The notes under the pieces: model-generated
The model's input: the letters and a program-made list of their open reading frames with translations, nothing else
Databases searched by the model: none
Told to the model about the DNA's origin: nothing
Position numbers and translations under genes: made by a program
NCBI RefSeq assembly: GCF_014077625.1
Contig: NZ_JACFXU010000014.1
Coordinates: 1 to 64,000 of the forward strand
Reading direction: 5' to 3'
Origin: Sediminihaliea albiluteola
GTDB taxonomy: Bacteria > Pseudomonadota > Gammaproteobacteria > Pseudomonadales > Halieaceae
DNA: 64,000 nt
Shown: piece by piece, positions 19,465-27,335 of the stretch
Numbering within the stretch: position 1 is the stretch's first letter
Layout of the letters: every line of letters begins with the position of its first letter

Positions 19465-20709
19465 ATGAGCTTATTTCGCGCACAAGCAGTTGCAGAAGCA
19501 GCCAAGCCCGGCTCTGGGGAGGCTTTGTTAAGCCCCAAGCTATCTCACAGCGCGGCTTGTGCAGCACTGTTTGTTTGGCTTGCGGCCTGCGCTTATCTGC
19601 TTTCATCTACTAACTACGCTCGTAAAGAGACCGTGACCGGATGGCTAGAACCCATCGGCGGAGTAATCCGAGTTTATGCCACAAGAGAGGGCAAGCTTAC
19701 TAAGCTATTCGTCAGCGAAGGTGAACTCGTCGAAGCTGGACAAGCGCTCCTGCTTATCAATGGGGACCGCATTCTCTCTAGCGGTGAACATTTAGAAACA
19801 CTCCTTCTTGAGGAGTACGAAGCACAAAAAGACGTACTGACCCGCAGGCTAGGTCGCAGTCGTAAAATTGCTCTAGAGCGTCAAAACAAACTCAATCAAG
19901 AGTCTCAGGCTATACGCGACTCTCTCGGCCGACTGAGAGAGCAAGAAAGCACTATTTCGCAACAGCAAGCCATAGTTGATATACAAATACAGCGTCATGA
20001 CAAGCTTGCCCAAGCAGGACATGTCGCCAGCACAAAACTAGAAGTGCTTAAGGAGCGTGCTCTCAACTTGAAGCTGCAAGATCTTTCGCTAGCTCAAAAA
20101 CGCGAAGAACAACTATTAAAACTACAAAGTAATGCAGTAGAGAAAAAGTTACTTGCCGAGGAAAGCCAAGACGGACTCGATGCAATCAGCTACTCACTGA
20201 GTGAAATATCCCAAAAGATTGCCGAGCTGCACGGGCATCAAGCCTATGTATTAAAAGCAAGTAGAGCGGGCCGCGTCTCCAATATTCAAATCAGTGAAGG
20301 TCAGCAGGCACTCAAAAACATGCCGCTGATGACATTGACGCCTGAAAATGAACAACTGCAGGTCCAACTCATAGTGCCCGTGGCAGCCTCGGGCTTTATT
20401 AGCCAAGGTCAGAAGCTTTCCTTCCGCTTTGATGCCTTCCCCTACCAAAAATTTGGCACTTATGAAGGAAAGATTGAAAGTATATCTGCAGCGGTACTTC
20501 TGCCTTCGGAAATTCATCACCCTAAAACTGCGATTTCAGCACCTGCTTACAAGGTCTACGCCAGCCTCGCTTCGAATAGTGTTTCCGCTTATGGAAAGTT
20601 AGTACCACTGCGGCCAGGTATGACCCTTGCTGCTGATATTACGCTCGAGCAGCGCTCAGTTTTTGAATGGTTATTAGAACCCCTACTCAGCTTAAGAGGG
20701 CGACTCTGA
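19465..20709 (+). CDS. HlyD-family periplasmic adaptor of a bacteriocin exporter
   Basis: 414 residues from the ATG of MSLFRAQAVAEA; an in-frame GTG at 19378 would add 29 residues with no family resemblance. One membrane segment (about 29-48), then a lipoyl/barrel-sandwich half (VTGWLEPIGGVIRVYATREGK is about 57-77), a long coiled coil (about 115-275), the second half-motif (VLKASRAGRVSNIQISEG) and a C-terminal beta-barrel. It links an inner-membrane ABC exporter to an outer-membrane TolC-type channel in type I secretion. It ends one base into the start of the exporter gene (TGATG). No tolC-like gene is present locally. Confidence 0.93.
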   Translation: MSLFRAQAVAEAAKPGSGEALLSPKLSHSAACAALFVWLAACAYLLSSTNYARKETVTGWLEPIGGVIRVYATREGKLTKLFVSEGELVEAGQALLLINGDRILSSGEHLETLLLEEYEAQKDVLTRRLGRSRKIALERQNKLNQESQAIRDSLGRLREQESTISQQQAIVDIQIQRHDKLAQAGHVASTKLEVLKERALNLKLQDLSLAQKREEQLLKLQSNAVEKKLLAEESQDGLDAISYSLSEISQKIAELHGHQAYVLKASRAGRVSNIQISEGQQALKNMPLMTLTPENEQLQVQLIVPVAASGFISQGQKLSFRFDAFPYQKFGTYEGKIESISAAVLLPSEIHHPKTAISAPAYKVYASLASNSVSAYGKLVPLRPGMTLAADITLEQRSVFEWLLEPLLSLRGRL

Positions 20710-22811
20710 TGGCCACAGCAAGCGTGGCAAAAGTGACTTGGGAACAAGGCGAGAAGCGCCTTCGAGGGCGCCTACCGGTTTTGCTGCAAAGCGAAGTGGC
20801 CGAATGCGGGCTCACTTGCCTAGCTATGATCGCAAGCTACCATGGCTATATAACAGACAACCATCAGATGCGCCGTTGTTTTTCTATATCAAACCAAGGC
20901 GTAACACTCAAAAGTCTGATAAATATTGCCGCGGCCTTAAAGCTAGATAGCAGAGCAGTTCGGCTTGAAGTAGAGGCTTTAAAGCACCTTGCAACGCCCT
21001 GTATCTTGCACTGGGATATGAATCACTTTGTGGTGCTTAAATCAGTGGGCAGGAAGACTATTATTGTTCATGATCCAGCCACAGGACGACGCAGCTATAG
21101 TGTTCAAGACCTCGCTAAGCACTTCACCGGCGTAGCACTTGAGCTGTGGCCTGCTGCAGATTTCAAGCCGGCCAAGAAAACACAAAAACTCCCTCTAAGA
21201 AGCTTCTGGCAAGGACTACCAGGTATCGCTAAGTCCTTTGCACAAATTCTATTTTGCTCCATTGTGCTGCAATTATTTTTACTCTTGTCTCCGCTGTATA
21301 TGCAGATTGTGGTTGATGACGTAGTACTGCGTGAAGACTGGAATTTACTACTAGTTGTCGCACTCGCCTTTGCTCTACTTCTACTGATTGAGATGGCTGT
21401 ATCGCTATTAAGGCAGCTGATTCTGATTCGTCTAGCCAGTCGTATGAATCTAAACCTGGCGACAGCTTTATTCCACCACCTACTTCGCCTACCTTTAGAG
21501 TTCTTTGACAAGCGTCATATTGGCGATCTTGTCTCTCGCTTTGGCTCTTTAGACGCTGTAAGACAAACTCTTAGCACCGGTCTAGTAGGCGCTATAGTTG
21601 ATGGCGTTCTCGCCATATCAACTTTGGCTGCTATGTATTGGTACAACGCACAGCTTGCAAGCCTCACCCTAGCAAGCTTAGTTCTTTATATTGTTTTTCG
21701 GACTGTGCTTTACCGCCCTCTACGACTGCTCTCAGAAGAGAGTCTTGTCGCAAAAGCACATAAAGACAGCAGCTTTATCGAATCCGCTAGAGCAATCCAA
21801 ACTATCAAACTATTCGGCGGTGAACGTGTTCGCCATAACCATTGGCAAAAGCGCCTGGTCGATTGCATCAACGTAGATATCGACATCGCTAAACTGCAAA
21901 TTATCTATGAGCTAGGAAACCGCTTCTTACTCAGTGGCGGAAATATTTTAATAGTTTACTTTGCCGCCAGCTCAGTGATTAAGGGCAGTATTACTCTTGG
22001 TATGCTCTTTGCGTTTATGAGCTTTAAGCGCCACTTTATTTCCGCCATGGACACCTTTGTCGATCAATGTATTGAGCTCAAGATGATCAGCCTACACCTT
22101 GAGCGGCTAGCAGATATAGCCTTTGTAAAACAGGAAAGCCATTACGCTGATCAAGGCGACAAAGTGGAACTCTTAGAAGCTCAGGGAAAGCTAGAAGTTA
22201 AAGACCTAACATTTCGCTATGACAATACGACTAAAGCGCTATTTGACGGTCTTTCATTTTCTCTACAAGCCGGCCAAACACTAGCAATCACCGGCCCTAG
22301 TGGAGCAGGTAAAACCACGCTCATGAAGTGTCTCATGGGTATCTTAAGCCCAGCAAGTGGTGAAATACTGATTGATAACAAATCGCTAAATAGCCTCAGT
22401 AACTTCCGAGACATTAGCGCATCAGTGATGCAAGACATCGCGCTGTTACCTGGTTCAATAGCAGAAAACATCGCATGTTTTGACGAGCAGCCCAGCCTAG
22501 AAAGGATCATTGAGTGCAGTAAGCTATGCTATATCCACGATGAGATCATTGCCTTACCCATGCAGTACAACACGATGATAGGTCAATCCCAAACACCGCT
22601 TAGTAGCGGTCAGCAACAGCGCATTGCTCTTGCTAGAGCACTCTATAAACGGCCCACTATTTTATTTCTCGATGAGGCCACCAACAATCTAGACAGCGCG
22701 TTGGCTACTAAAATTGAACAAACACTGAAAACCATGCGAATCAGCAAAGTGGTCATCTCTCATCAATCCAAGTTGATTGAGACGGCTGATGTAGTAGTGG
22801 AAGTCGGTTAA
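20709..22811 (+). CDS. Peptidase-containing ABC exporter for double-glycine peptides
   Basis: 700 residues from the ATG overlapping the adaptor stop, with AGAGGG eight bases upstream. The N-terminal C39 cysteine peptidase keeps all its catalytic residues: Gln27, Cys33 (QSEVAECGLTC), His106 (MNHFVVL) and Asp122 (VHDPATG). A six-helix membrane domain (about 160-440) and an ATPase follow, with Walker A GPSGAGKTT, signature LSSGQQQR, Walker B TILFLDEAT and H-loop His (VVISHQ). It cuts the leader after Gly-Gly and exports the peptide. The two precursors downstream are its obvious substrates. Confidence 0.95.
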   Translation: MATASVAKVTWEQGEKRLRGRLPVLLQSEVAECGLTCLAMIASYHGYITDNHQMRRCFSISNQGVTLKSLINIAAALKLDSRAVRLEVEALKHLATPCILHWDMNHFVVLKSVGRKTIIVHDPATGRRSYSVQDLAKHFTGVALELWPAADFKPAKKTQKLPLRSFWQGLPGIAKSFAQILFCSIVLQLFLLLSPLYMQIVVDDVVLREDWNLLLVVALAFALLLLIEMAVSLLRQLILIRLASRMNLNLATALFHHLLRLPLEFFDKRHIGDLVSRFGSLDAVRQTLSTGLVGAIVDGVLAISTLAAMYWYNAQLASLTLASLVLYIVFRTVLYRPLRLLSEESLVAKAHKDSSFIESARAIQTIKLFGGERVRHNHWQKRLVDCINVDIDIAKLQIIYELGNRFLLSGGNILIVYFAASSVIKGSITLGMLFAFMSFKRHFISAMDTFVDQCIELKMISLHLERLADIAFVKQESHYADQGDKVELLEAQGKLEVKDLTFRYDNTTKALFDGLSFSLQAGQTLAITGPSGAGKTTLMKCLMGILSPASGEILIDNKSLNSLSNFRDISASVMQDIALLPGSIAENIACFDEQPSLERIIECSKLCYIHDEIIALPMQYNTMIGQSQTPLSSGQQQRIALARALYKRPTILFLDEATNNLDSALATKIEQTLKTMRISKVVISHQSKLIETADVVVEVG

Positions 22812-22880
22812 TGCAAAAAGTAGAACTTCTAAAGCAATCTACAGGGTTTAAGGAAAGCCATCATAAGGTGGCTTCAACGC

Positions 22881-22886
22881 AAGGAG
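22881..22886 (+). promoter_or_regulatory. Ribosome-binding site deciding the start of bacteriocin precursor 1
   Basis: AAGGAG eight bases before ATG 22895. The frame stays open 28 codons further upstream to an ATG (22811) that overlaps the exporter stop, but that start has no such site and would spoil the compact leader peptide. Confidence 0.85.
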
Positions 22887-22894
22887 AGCGCACT

Positions 22895-23155
22895 ATGAAG
22901 ACTATAACTGAAGTAAATCAGAAGAACAGCTTGGACTGCTATGTGCTTAATGAGCAAGAGCTACTGGAGGTATCGGGTGGAAATCTGGCAATGAATGTAG
23001 CGGGAAGCTGGGCAGGAACGGTGGCGGGTTTTGCTACCGGCGTGATCATTGGCGGAGCACGTGGTGCTATTTTTGGCGGCCTAGCGGGATTTGTAGTTAG
23101 CGGAGCTATTAGTGGCGGATACTATTTAGCGTCGAATAATTACAACCACCATTGA
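22895..23155 (+). CDS. Double-glycine-leader bacteriocin/microcin precursor 1
   Basis: 86 residues. Leader of 29 residues ending ELLEVSGG, with the class II pattern Leu-12, Glu-8, Leu-7, Val-4, Gly-2, Gly-1 relative to the cleavage site. The predicted mature peptide has 57 residues, very rich in Gly and Ala, with several GxxxG helix-packing motifs (GSWAG, GTVAG, GFATG, GAIFG) and a polar end NNYNHH. This looks like a membrane-inserting, pore-forming peptide. It lies directly after the C39 exporter and is followed by a terminator. Sequence identity to known microcins cannot be assessed here. Confidence 0.85.
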   Translation: MKTITEVNQKNSLDCYVLNEQELLEVSGGNLAMNVAGSWAGTVAGFATGVIIGGARGAIFGGLAGFVVSGAISGGYYLASNNYNHH

Positions 23156-23164
23156 TCGATCAAC

Positions 23165-23200
23165 AAGGCTGGCTTTAATTATTAAAGTCAGCCTTATTTT
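23165..23200 (+). terminator. Terminator after bacteriocin precursor 1
   Basis: AAGGCTGGCTTTA, loop ATTAT, TAAAGTCAGCCTT, then ATTTTCT. A 13-bp stem with one G-T pair followed by a short T tract, starting 10 bases after the stop. It may let precursor 1 be the most abundant message of the exporter operon, or isolate it from the small genes that follow. Confidence 0.8.
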
Positions 23201-23292
23201 CTCGGCAATGCGATATCTGGTATATCTCGACTGGCATACTTAGCATTTTTGATCTACATATCTGATAGACGGGATATAAAGGAGCAGTCAGC

Positions 23293-23499
23293 GTGACTAA
23301 AAATCAAAAAATATTTTGGCTTTCTTTTAATACCTCTTTCCCTATAGGCTTCGCTTTCACTACATTAGCTTTACAGGATGGCCGATTTGAAATACCTAAT
23401 GACCTAATTCCTGTTGTTGTATTCAGTCTGATCTTTGCGATAGTCAGTTTTTACCTGGTAAAACGTTACCCCAATCAAGTAGAGCGATTATTTAAATAG
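23293..23499 (+). CDS. Small two-helix membrane protein, candidate immunity protein
   Basis: 68 residues, GTG start with GGAG eight bases upstream. Two hydrophobic segments (about 8-27 and 38-56) separated by a polar loop with DGRFEIPND, and a basic C-terminus. No recognisable family. Its position right after precursor 1 and its size fit an immunity protein that protects the producer membrane; that role is inferred from context only. Confidence 0.7.
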   Translation: MTKNQKIFWLSFNTSFPIGFAFTTLALQDGRFEIPNDLIPVVVFSLIFAIVSFYLVKRYPNQVERLFK

Positions 23500-23520
23500 C
23501 TTAAAAGAAAGGGCAGAATA

Positions 23521-23907
23521 ATGAAAAAACGCTACTTAATAATTTTATCCGCAGCACTAATCGCTTTAATCCCTTCTGTTTGGCTCTGTTTAAGCACTAA
23601 GCCCATAACGCTTAATTCAGTGTTTTTAGTGTCTTTCTTAGGGACTTTAGTACTCTACTGTGCCGCCATGCTCTATGGCTATTCGCAGCCACAACTTGAG
23701 CATAAAAGAAATAGCACTCTTTATATCGCATATAATCACTGGTCGAGCATTTTACCTATAGGCCTCTCTGCATACTTCCTTAGTCTGCTAATTATGGCCT
23801 TTATCAATCAAAACACAGCGATTTGGCCCCCTACTATCGCATGGTTTGCTAGTCTATTTATAACCTTTTCTTGTGGCCGATCACTACTTCATCACCGGAG
23901 CCGTTAA
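23521..23907 (+). CDS. Four-helix membrane protein of unknown function in the bacteriocin locus
   Basis: 128 residues. Hydrophobic segments at about 5-23, 32-52, 77-97 and 103-120, and an N-terminal MKKR that places the first helix as a start-transfer segment. It begins 21 bases after the previous gene, so both are likely on one transcript. I recognise no family. Candidate immunity or accessory protein of the locus. A/T-rich codon use like its neighbours. Confidence 0.7.
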   Translation: MKKRYLIILSAALIALIPSVWLCLSTKPITLNSVFLVSFLGTLVLYCAAMLYGYSQPQLEHKRNSTLYIAYNHWSSILPIGLSAYFLSLLIMAFINQNTAIWPPTIAWFASLFITFSCGRSLLHHRSR

Positions 23908-24031
23908 GCACATAGTACAAGGTTATTATTTTTAAACATTACTGCGGAGCTTTATCAATAAACATTTATTCATGGTGCAATTCAATCGCTGAGTACTTTT
24001 TCTCACGCTTAGCACTTAATGCAGAAGCCTA

Positions 24032-24050
24032 ATTCGCAGAGCCTGCGAAT
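24032..24050. promoter_or_regulatory. Inverted repeat upstream of precursor 2
   Basis: ATTCGCA, five bases GAGCC, TGCGAAT: a perfect 7-bp dyad 45 bases before the ATG of precursor 2. It has no T tract, so it is more likely an operator or an mRNA hairpin than a terminator. Confidence 0.45.
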
Positions 24051-24094
24051 CCCATCAGGAAGGTGGGCTTACTAAGTAAAAAAGGGACTTTATT

Positions 24095-24358
24095 ATGAAC
24101 ACTATGACTTCAAAGCAGCGTGACTTAACAATCCGCCAAGTTAGCGAGGACGAGATTGATAAAGTTAGTGGCGGTATTGCACCTGCAATAGGATTTGCAA
24201 TTAGCTTGGCTACTCATATCGGTCTTGGTGGCGTCAGAACCGCATTCTTTAGGCATGCTTTATCGGGCTTGAGCTTGGGCTCCTCGGCTTATTCTCTAGG
24301 TACCGCCTACGGGGGATCCTATTCAAGAGGAGACAACCCAAATATTGATAACCATTAA
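24095..24358 (+). CDS. Double-glycine-leader bacteriocin/microcin precursor 2
   Basis: 87 residues. Leader of 27 residues ending DEIDKVSGG, with Val-12, Glu-8, Ile-7, Val-4, Gly-2, Gly-1, the same pattern as precursor 1. The predicted mature peptide has 60 residues, starts IAPAIGFAISLATHIGLGG, is rich in Gly, Ala and Ser, has GxxxG-type pairs (GLSLG, GTAYG) and a polar tail DNPNIDNH. It shares no obvious sequence with the precursor 1 mature part beyond composition. It may be an independent bacteriocin or the partner of a two-peptide one. An ATG three codons in is an alternative start. Confidence 0.83.
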   Translation: MNTMTSKQRDLTIRQVSEDEIDKVSGGIAPAIGFAISLATHIGLGGVRTAFFRHALSGLSLGSSAYSLGTAYGGSYSRGDNPNIDNH

Positions 24359-24364
24359 TTAATC

Positions 24365-24404
24365 AGTGGTACTTACCAACTGACCCAACTAGGTGAGTAC
24401 CACT
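24365..24404 (+). terminator. Long hairpin after precursor 2
   Basis: AGTGGTACTTACC, a 14-base loop, GGTGAGTACCACT: a 13-bp stem with one G-T pair, seven bases after the stop, then TTCCTGACTTTTAAATT. The T tract is weak, so it may act as a partial terminator or mRNA-stabilising hairpin between the precursor and the following small genes. Confidence 0.6.
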
Positions 24405-24441
24405 TCCTGACTTTTAAATTAGCTTTACCCTAAATATAGGT

Positions 24442-24639
24442 ATGAAAATGACTAATTATGCTATTTCTGCCTGGTACATCGTATGCATTATTTGCGGCCT
24501 GTATTTCGCTAAAATGCAGGGGGTTAACAACATAGCCCTTCTTAAAGCCGCTATTACCTGCTCATTTCTTGTAATACTTATATTCTTAGGCCGAATAATA
24601 TTTACGAAAACCACATCTAAAAAGAAAAGTACTGAGTAG
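24442..24639 (+). CDS. Small two-helix membrane protein A (tandem paralogue), candidate immunity protein
   Basis: 65 residues, beginning MKMTNY. Two hydrophobic segments (about 7-24 and 37-55) and a basic tail TTSKKKSTE. It aligns without gaps over about 60 positions with the protein at 24681-24869, sharing roughly 45 percent by my count, including NY near the start, GL-FA, G-N, AL-KA, FLVI-IF and R. The pair follows precursor 2, so I infer immunity proteins, possibly one per peptide. Confidence 0.72.
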   Translation: MKMTNYAISAWYIVCIICGLYFAKMQGVNNIALLKAAITCSFLVILIFLGRIIFTKTTSKKKSTE

Positions 24640-24680
24640 TTACGAAGCGCTTACTATCTTTCACAAATTTGCAGCCTACG

Positions 24681-24869
24681 ATGAACAATTACAAAGTTTC
24701 TCTCATCTATGCATTAGGGATTTTAGGAGGTCTATTCTTTGCATGGCAGTCTGGTGCCAACTCCCAAGCTTTATATAAAGCAGGCCTATTTGGCATTTTT
24801 CTTGTCATCATAATCTTTGCAATCAGACTGCTACTCACTAATCTCCCAGCACACAAAAACAGAGAGTAG
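24681..24869 (+). CDS. Small two-helix membrane protein B (tandem paralogue), candidate immunity protein
   Basis: 62 residues from the ATG of MNNYKVSLIYALG; an in-frame TTG four codons earlier exists, but ATG aligns with the paralogue start. Two hydrophobic segments (about 6-22 and 36-54), loop QSGANSQALYKAG, and a polar C-terminus AHKNRE. Evident tandem duplicate of the preceding gene. No clear ribosome-binding site, so translation may depend on the upstream gene. Confidence 0.7.
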   Translation: MNNYKVSLIYALGILGGLFFAWQSGANSQALYKAGLFGIFLVIIIFAIRLLLTNLPAHKNRE

Positions 24870-25088
24870 ATCTCACTGCTCTGAGGTGGGGCCTCATTTA
24901 ACTCAGTCCCACCCTAGCGGCGATGATGAATAGTATCATCCTGTGTCTGCCTTATCTTGATGAGCCAGTCTGTTGGCAAGCATCTGTTTAACTACTGCTC
25001 ATAATAGAGCACAACCTTCATCCTGATCGCTTGCCTCATTGCATTAATTACACTAATTTAGGCGCCACTAAAGACACAGGTATTACTT

Positions 25089-25502
25089 ATGGCCAATAAC
25101 TTTACTGCAGCTAGCTTTTTTCTACGCTGGGTCTTTGCCGCTGTACTGGTAATCAGCACCTATAACCCTAGCGATTACTCCTATATCAGCTGGGTCCTAT
25201 CCGAAAGAAGCTTTACCCCCCTCATTGCAATACTAGGACTCATACTGCTTACCGGTTGGATCATATACGTCCGGGCCACTTTTATGTCGATGGGCTGGCT
25301 AGGTGTTATATTAGGCAGCGCTTTATTCGCCTGCATTATCTGGTTGTTTGTTGATTTGGGCTGGATGACACTTGAGTCAACCGGCGCCCTAAGCTGGCTT
25401 GCACTTATACTCACATCATTAATCCTCGCCACTGGCATGTCCTGGTCACATGTACGCAAGCGCCTGACAGGTCAGATTGACGTAGATGATGTGGAAGACT
25501 AG
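25089..25502 (+). CDS. DUF6524-type membrane protein
   Basis: 137 residues with four hydrophobic segments (about 10-25, 40-60, 66-88, 98-116) and an acidic tail VDDVED. The N-terminal stretch RWVFAAVLVISTYNPSDYSY resembles, from memory, the conserved start of DUF6524 proteins. Function unknown. It stands 219 bases after the bacteriocin locus in a region with more typical base composition, so it probably belongs to the chromosome backbone. Confidence 0.75.
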   Translation: MANNFTAASFFLRWVFAAVLVISTYNPSDYSYISWVLSERSFTPLIAILGLILLTGWIIYVRATFMSMGWLGVILGSALFACIIWLFVDLGWMTLESTGALSWLALILTSLILATGMSWSHVRKRLTGQIDVDDVED

Positions 25503-25562
25503 TCCTTAAACAGACTTATCTGCATCAGCTAAGACATACACACCCCCACAATATGATTCCCT

Positions 25563-25588
25563 CTGCAGCCCCACATTCAGGGCTGCAG
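25563..25588. repeat. Inverted repeat after the DUF6524 gene
   Basis: CTGCAGCCC, eight-base loop, GGGCTGCAG: a perfect 9-bp stem 60 bases after the gene. No T tract on either side, so any terminator activity would not be classical. Confidence 0.5.
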
Positions 25589-25674
25589 GGCCGGCTCAGA
25601 TTGTCACAAATTGCTTAGAAGCCACTGAAGCAACAGGCTACACTAAAAGCAAAAAGCACTCGGGACTTATAACA

Positions 25675-26256
25675 ATGAAGCGTATTTTTAGTTTAGCCCT
25701 GCAGGGCTTAGCCGCTGTACTACCAGTAGCATTAACTGTTTATCTGGTTTACTGGTTATTGCTGAAAATGGAAAGCATTGCCGGCTCTGTCATTAGGCTA
25801 GTCATAGCTGACGAATATTATTTTCAAGGCCTTGGAGTGATATCCGGCTTTTTGCTACTCGTGGCCATTGGTATTTTGGTCAAAGCCTATGTCGTCCGCT
25901 ACATCATACGCGCTGGCGAATCACTACTGGCCCGCATTCCTTTAATTAAGTCTGTTTTTGGTGCTATTAAAGATTTTATGCGGGTATTCAGCCTCGGTGA
26001 TAACCGAGAGGCGGAGTCTGTGGTGTTGGTAGAAATTCAGGAAAATGCCCACTTACTGGGCTTTATAACTGGTCGTAAAATAGCCGGTGAACTGTTTCCT
26101 GAGTCTGAGCAAGAAATGCTTGGTGTCTATTTACCAATGAGTTATCAAGTTGGCGGTTATACACTATACGTAGAATCTAGCCGACTTAAGCGCCTAGATA
26201 TCAGCGTTGAAGAAGCCATGCGTATCGCCCTCACCGGCGGCATACAAAAAACTTAA
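25675..26256 (+). CDS. DUF502 family membrane protein
   Basis: 193 residues. Two membrane segments near the N-terminus (about 10-30 and 57-77) and a soluble C-terminal part. The motif ARIPLIKSVFGAIKDF after the second helix and the stretch LLGFITGRKI are characteristic of DUF502. In plants a member of this family (COV1) affects vascular patterning; the bacterial role is unknown. No partner gene in an operon; convergent with the DHH gene. Confidence 0.88.
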   Translation: MKRIFSLALQGLAAVLPVALTVYLVYWLLLKMESIAGSVIRLVIADEYYFQGLGVISGFLLLVAIGILVKAYVVRYIIRAGESLLARIPLIKSVFGAIKDFMRVFSLGDNREAESVVLVEIQENAHLLGFITGRKIAGELFPESEQEMLGVYLPMSYQVGGYTLYVESSRLKRLDISVEEAMRIALTGGIQKT

Positions 26257-26316
26257 CCCTCATCGACGCCCAGCCCCTAAGCTTTTGTTAAGCAGAGGAG
26301 CTGGGTGGCAAGCACC

Positions 26317-27279
26317 TTAGGCGGCGTAAAAGCTCGCCAGAGCATCGATAAACTCTGGCAGCATATCTGCAGGTAGATCATTAATACCGGCAGCAGCTTT
26401 GCGGCCTCCACCTGTTGGAAAGCGCATAACCAGCTCATCGGCTCCGGTTTTGTTATTGAGCGGAGCGCGGACGCTCACCAAGTAACAACCGTTCGCTTTT
26501 GGCGTGAGCACGGCATGGGCACGAGCTGGGTCGCTATTGGCTAGGTCGTTACTATAAACACCACTCACTCGTCGCGCCCAAGGTTCATCAGGCAAAATGA
26601 ATACCGCTGCTGCCGCATCTTTGTACTCTGGTAATAAGGATTCTGCAGCGGCCATATCTTCGCGGTAACCGGTCTCAAGTTTCTCGAAGTACTGCCGACC
26701 ATCCTGCATAAATGCAAAAGGATCGGCATAGGCGCTAATCACACGGTAAAGCTCATCGGGATTAAAATGAAGATCCTCCAGCTGCGAGCCATAGCCATTG
26801 TAATTAATATAAATGCCTAGGTTTTCCAGTTGCTGCAGTTGCTCCTCATTGAGCGACAATGGCTTGGCAATGCGCCTCGCACTGTCCTTGAGGTTATCCC
26901 CGAAAGTACCAACCACTGCCCAGCCCAGATAGGCTCCCTGCAGATGATTGTTAATCAATAAACTAGTGCAGACATCAGGTGCAGTATTGATCAGTGCTTC
27001 CAAATTAGCATGCTGCGGAATATCCCCTGCGAAATGATGATCGCAATAAAACACTTCAGCTCCAGCTTCTAGCACTCGCTGCAGCCCACTGCTGTTTTTA
27101 TCCATCGACACATCAAGCACCGTTACCAGTGAGTCGGGGCCAGCCTCAACTCGATCTAGCAACTTAATATCACGTTTTACGCCAGTGACTAAGGTAGCCT
27201 CTCTCGGGCTAGCATTACGTAGTTGAACTAAGGCACACAGACCATCTGCGTCGCCATTAAATACGTCGAAATGTTTCAT
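26317..27279 (-). CDS. DHH-superfamily phosphoesterase
   Basis: 320 residues. N-terminal DHH-type motif FNGDADGLCA (metal-binding Asp pair) and YCDHHF at about residue 78, the DHH signature itself, followed by GWAVVGTFGDNL. The C-terminal part ends with FPTGGGRKAAAGI, resembling the DHHA1 substrate-binding GGGR/H motif. Members hydrolyse short oligonucleotides, cyclic dinucleotides or pyrophosphate; which of these is cut here cannot be told from sequence. Monocistronic. Confidence 0.88.
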   Translation of the reverse strand: MKHFDVFNGDADGLCALVQLRNASPREATLVTGVKRDIKLLDRVEAGPDSLVTVLDVSMDKNSSGLQRVLEAGAEVFYCDHHFAGDIPQHANLEALINTAPDVCTSLLINNHLQGAYLGWAVVGTFGDNLKDSARRIAKPLSLNEEQLQQLENLGIYINYNGYGSQLEDLHFNPDELYRVISAYADPFAFMQDGRQYFEKLETGYREDMAAAESLLPEYKDAAAAVFILPDEPWARRVSGVYSNDLANSDPARAHAVLTPKANGCYLVSVRAPLNNKTGADELVMRFPTGGGRKAAAGINDLPADMLPEFIDALASFYAA

Positions 27280-27335
27280 TATTAGACAACCTAAATATAG
27301 ACGGAGAACAAGAAGCTACAGCGAGTGGCTACAGC

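Noticed and set aside
22811-22894. N-terminal extension of bacteriocin precursor 1 from the ATG overlapping the exporter stop
   Set aside because: Strong AAGGAG precedes ATG 22895 and the 29-residue leader from there is canonical; the extension lacks a ribosome-binding site.
24880-24915. Possible terminator GGTGGG/CCCACC after the second small membrane protein
   Set aside because: Six-bp stem with a 16-base or longer loop and no T tract.
19237-25088. Prophage or integrative element at tRNA-Asn
   Set aside because: No integrase, phage or conjugation gene and no repeated tRNA 3' end seen; only an island-like cargo.
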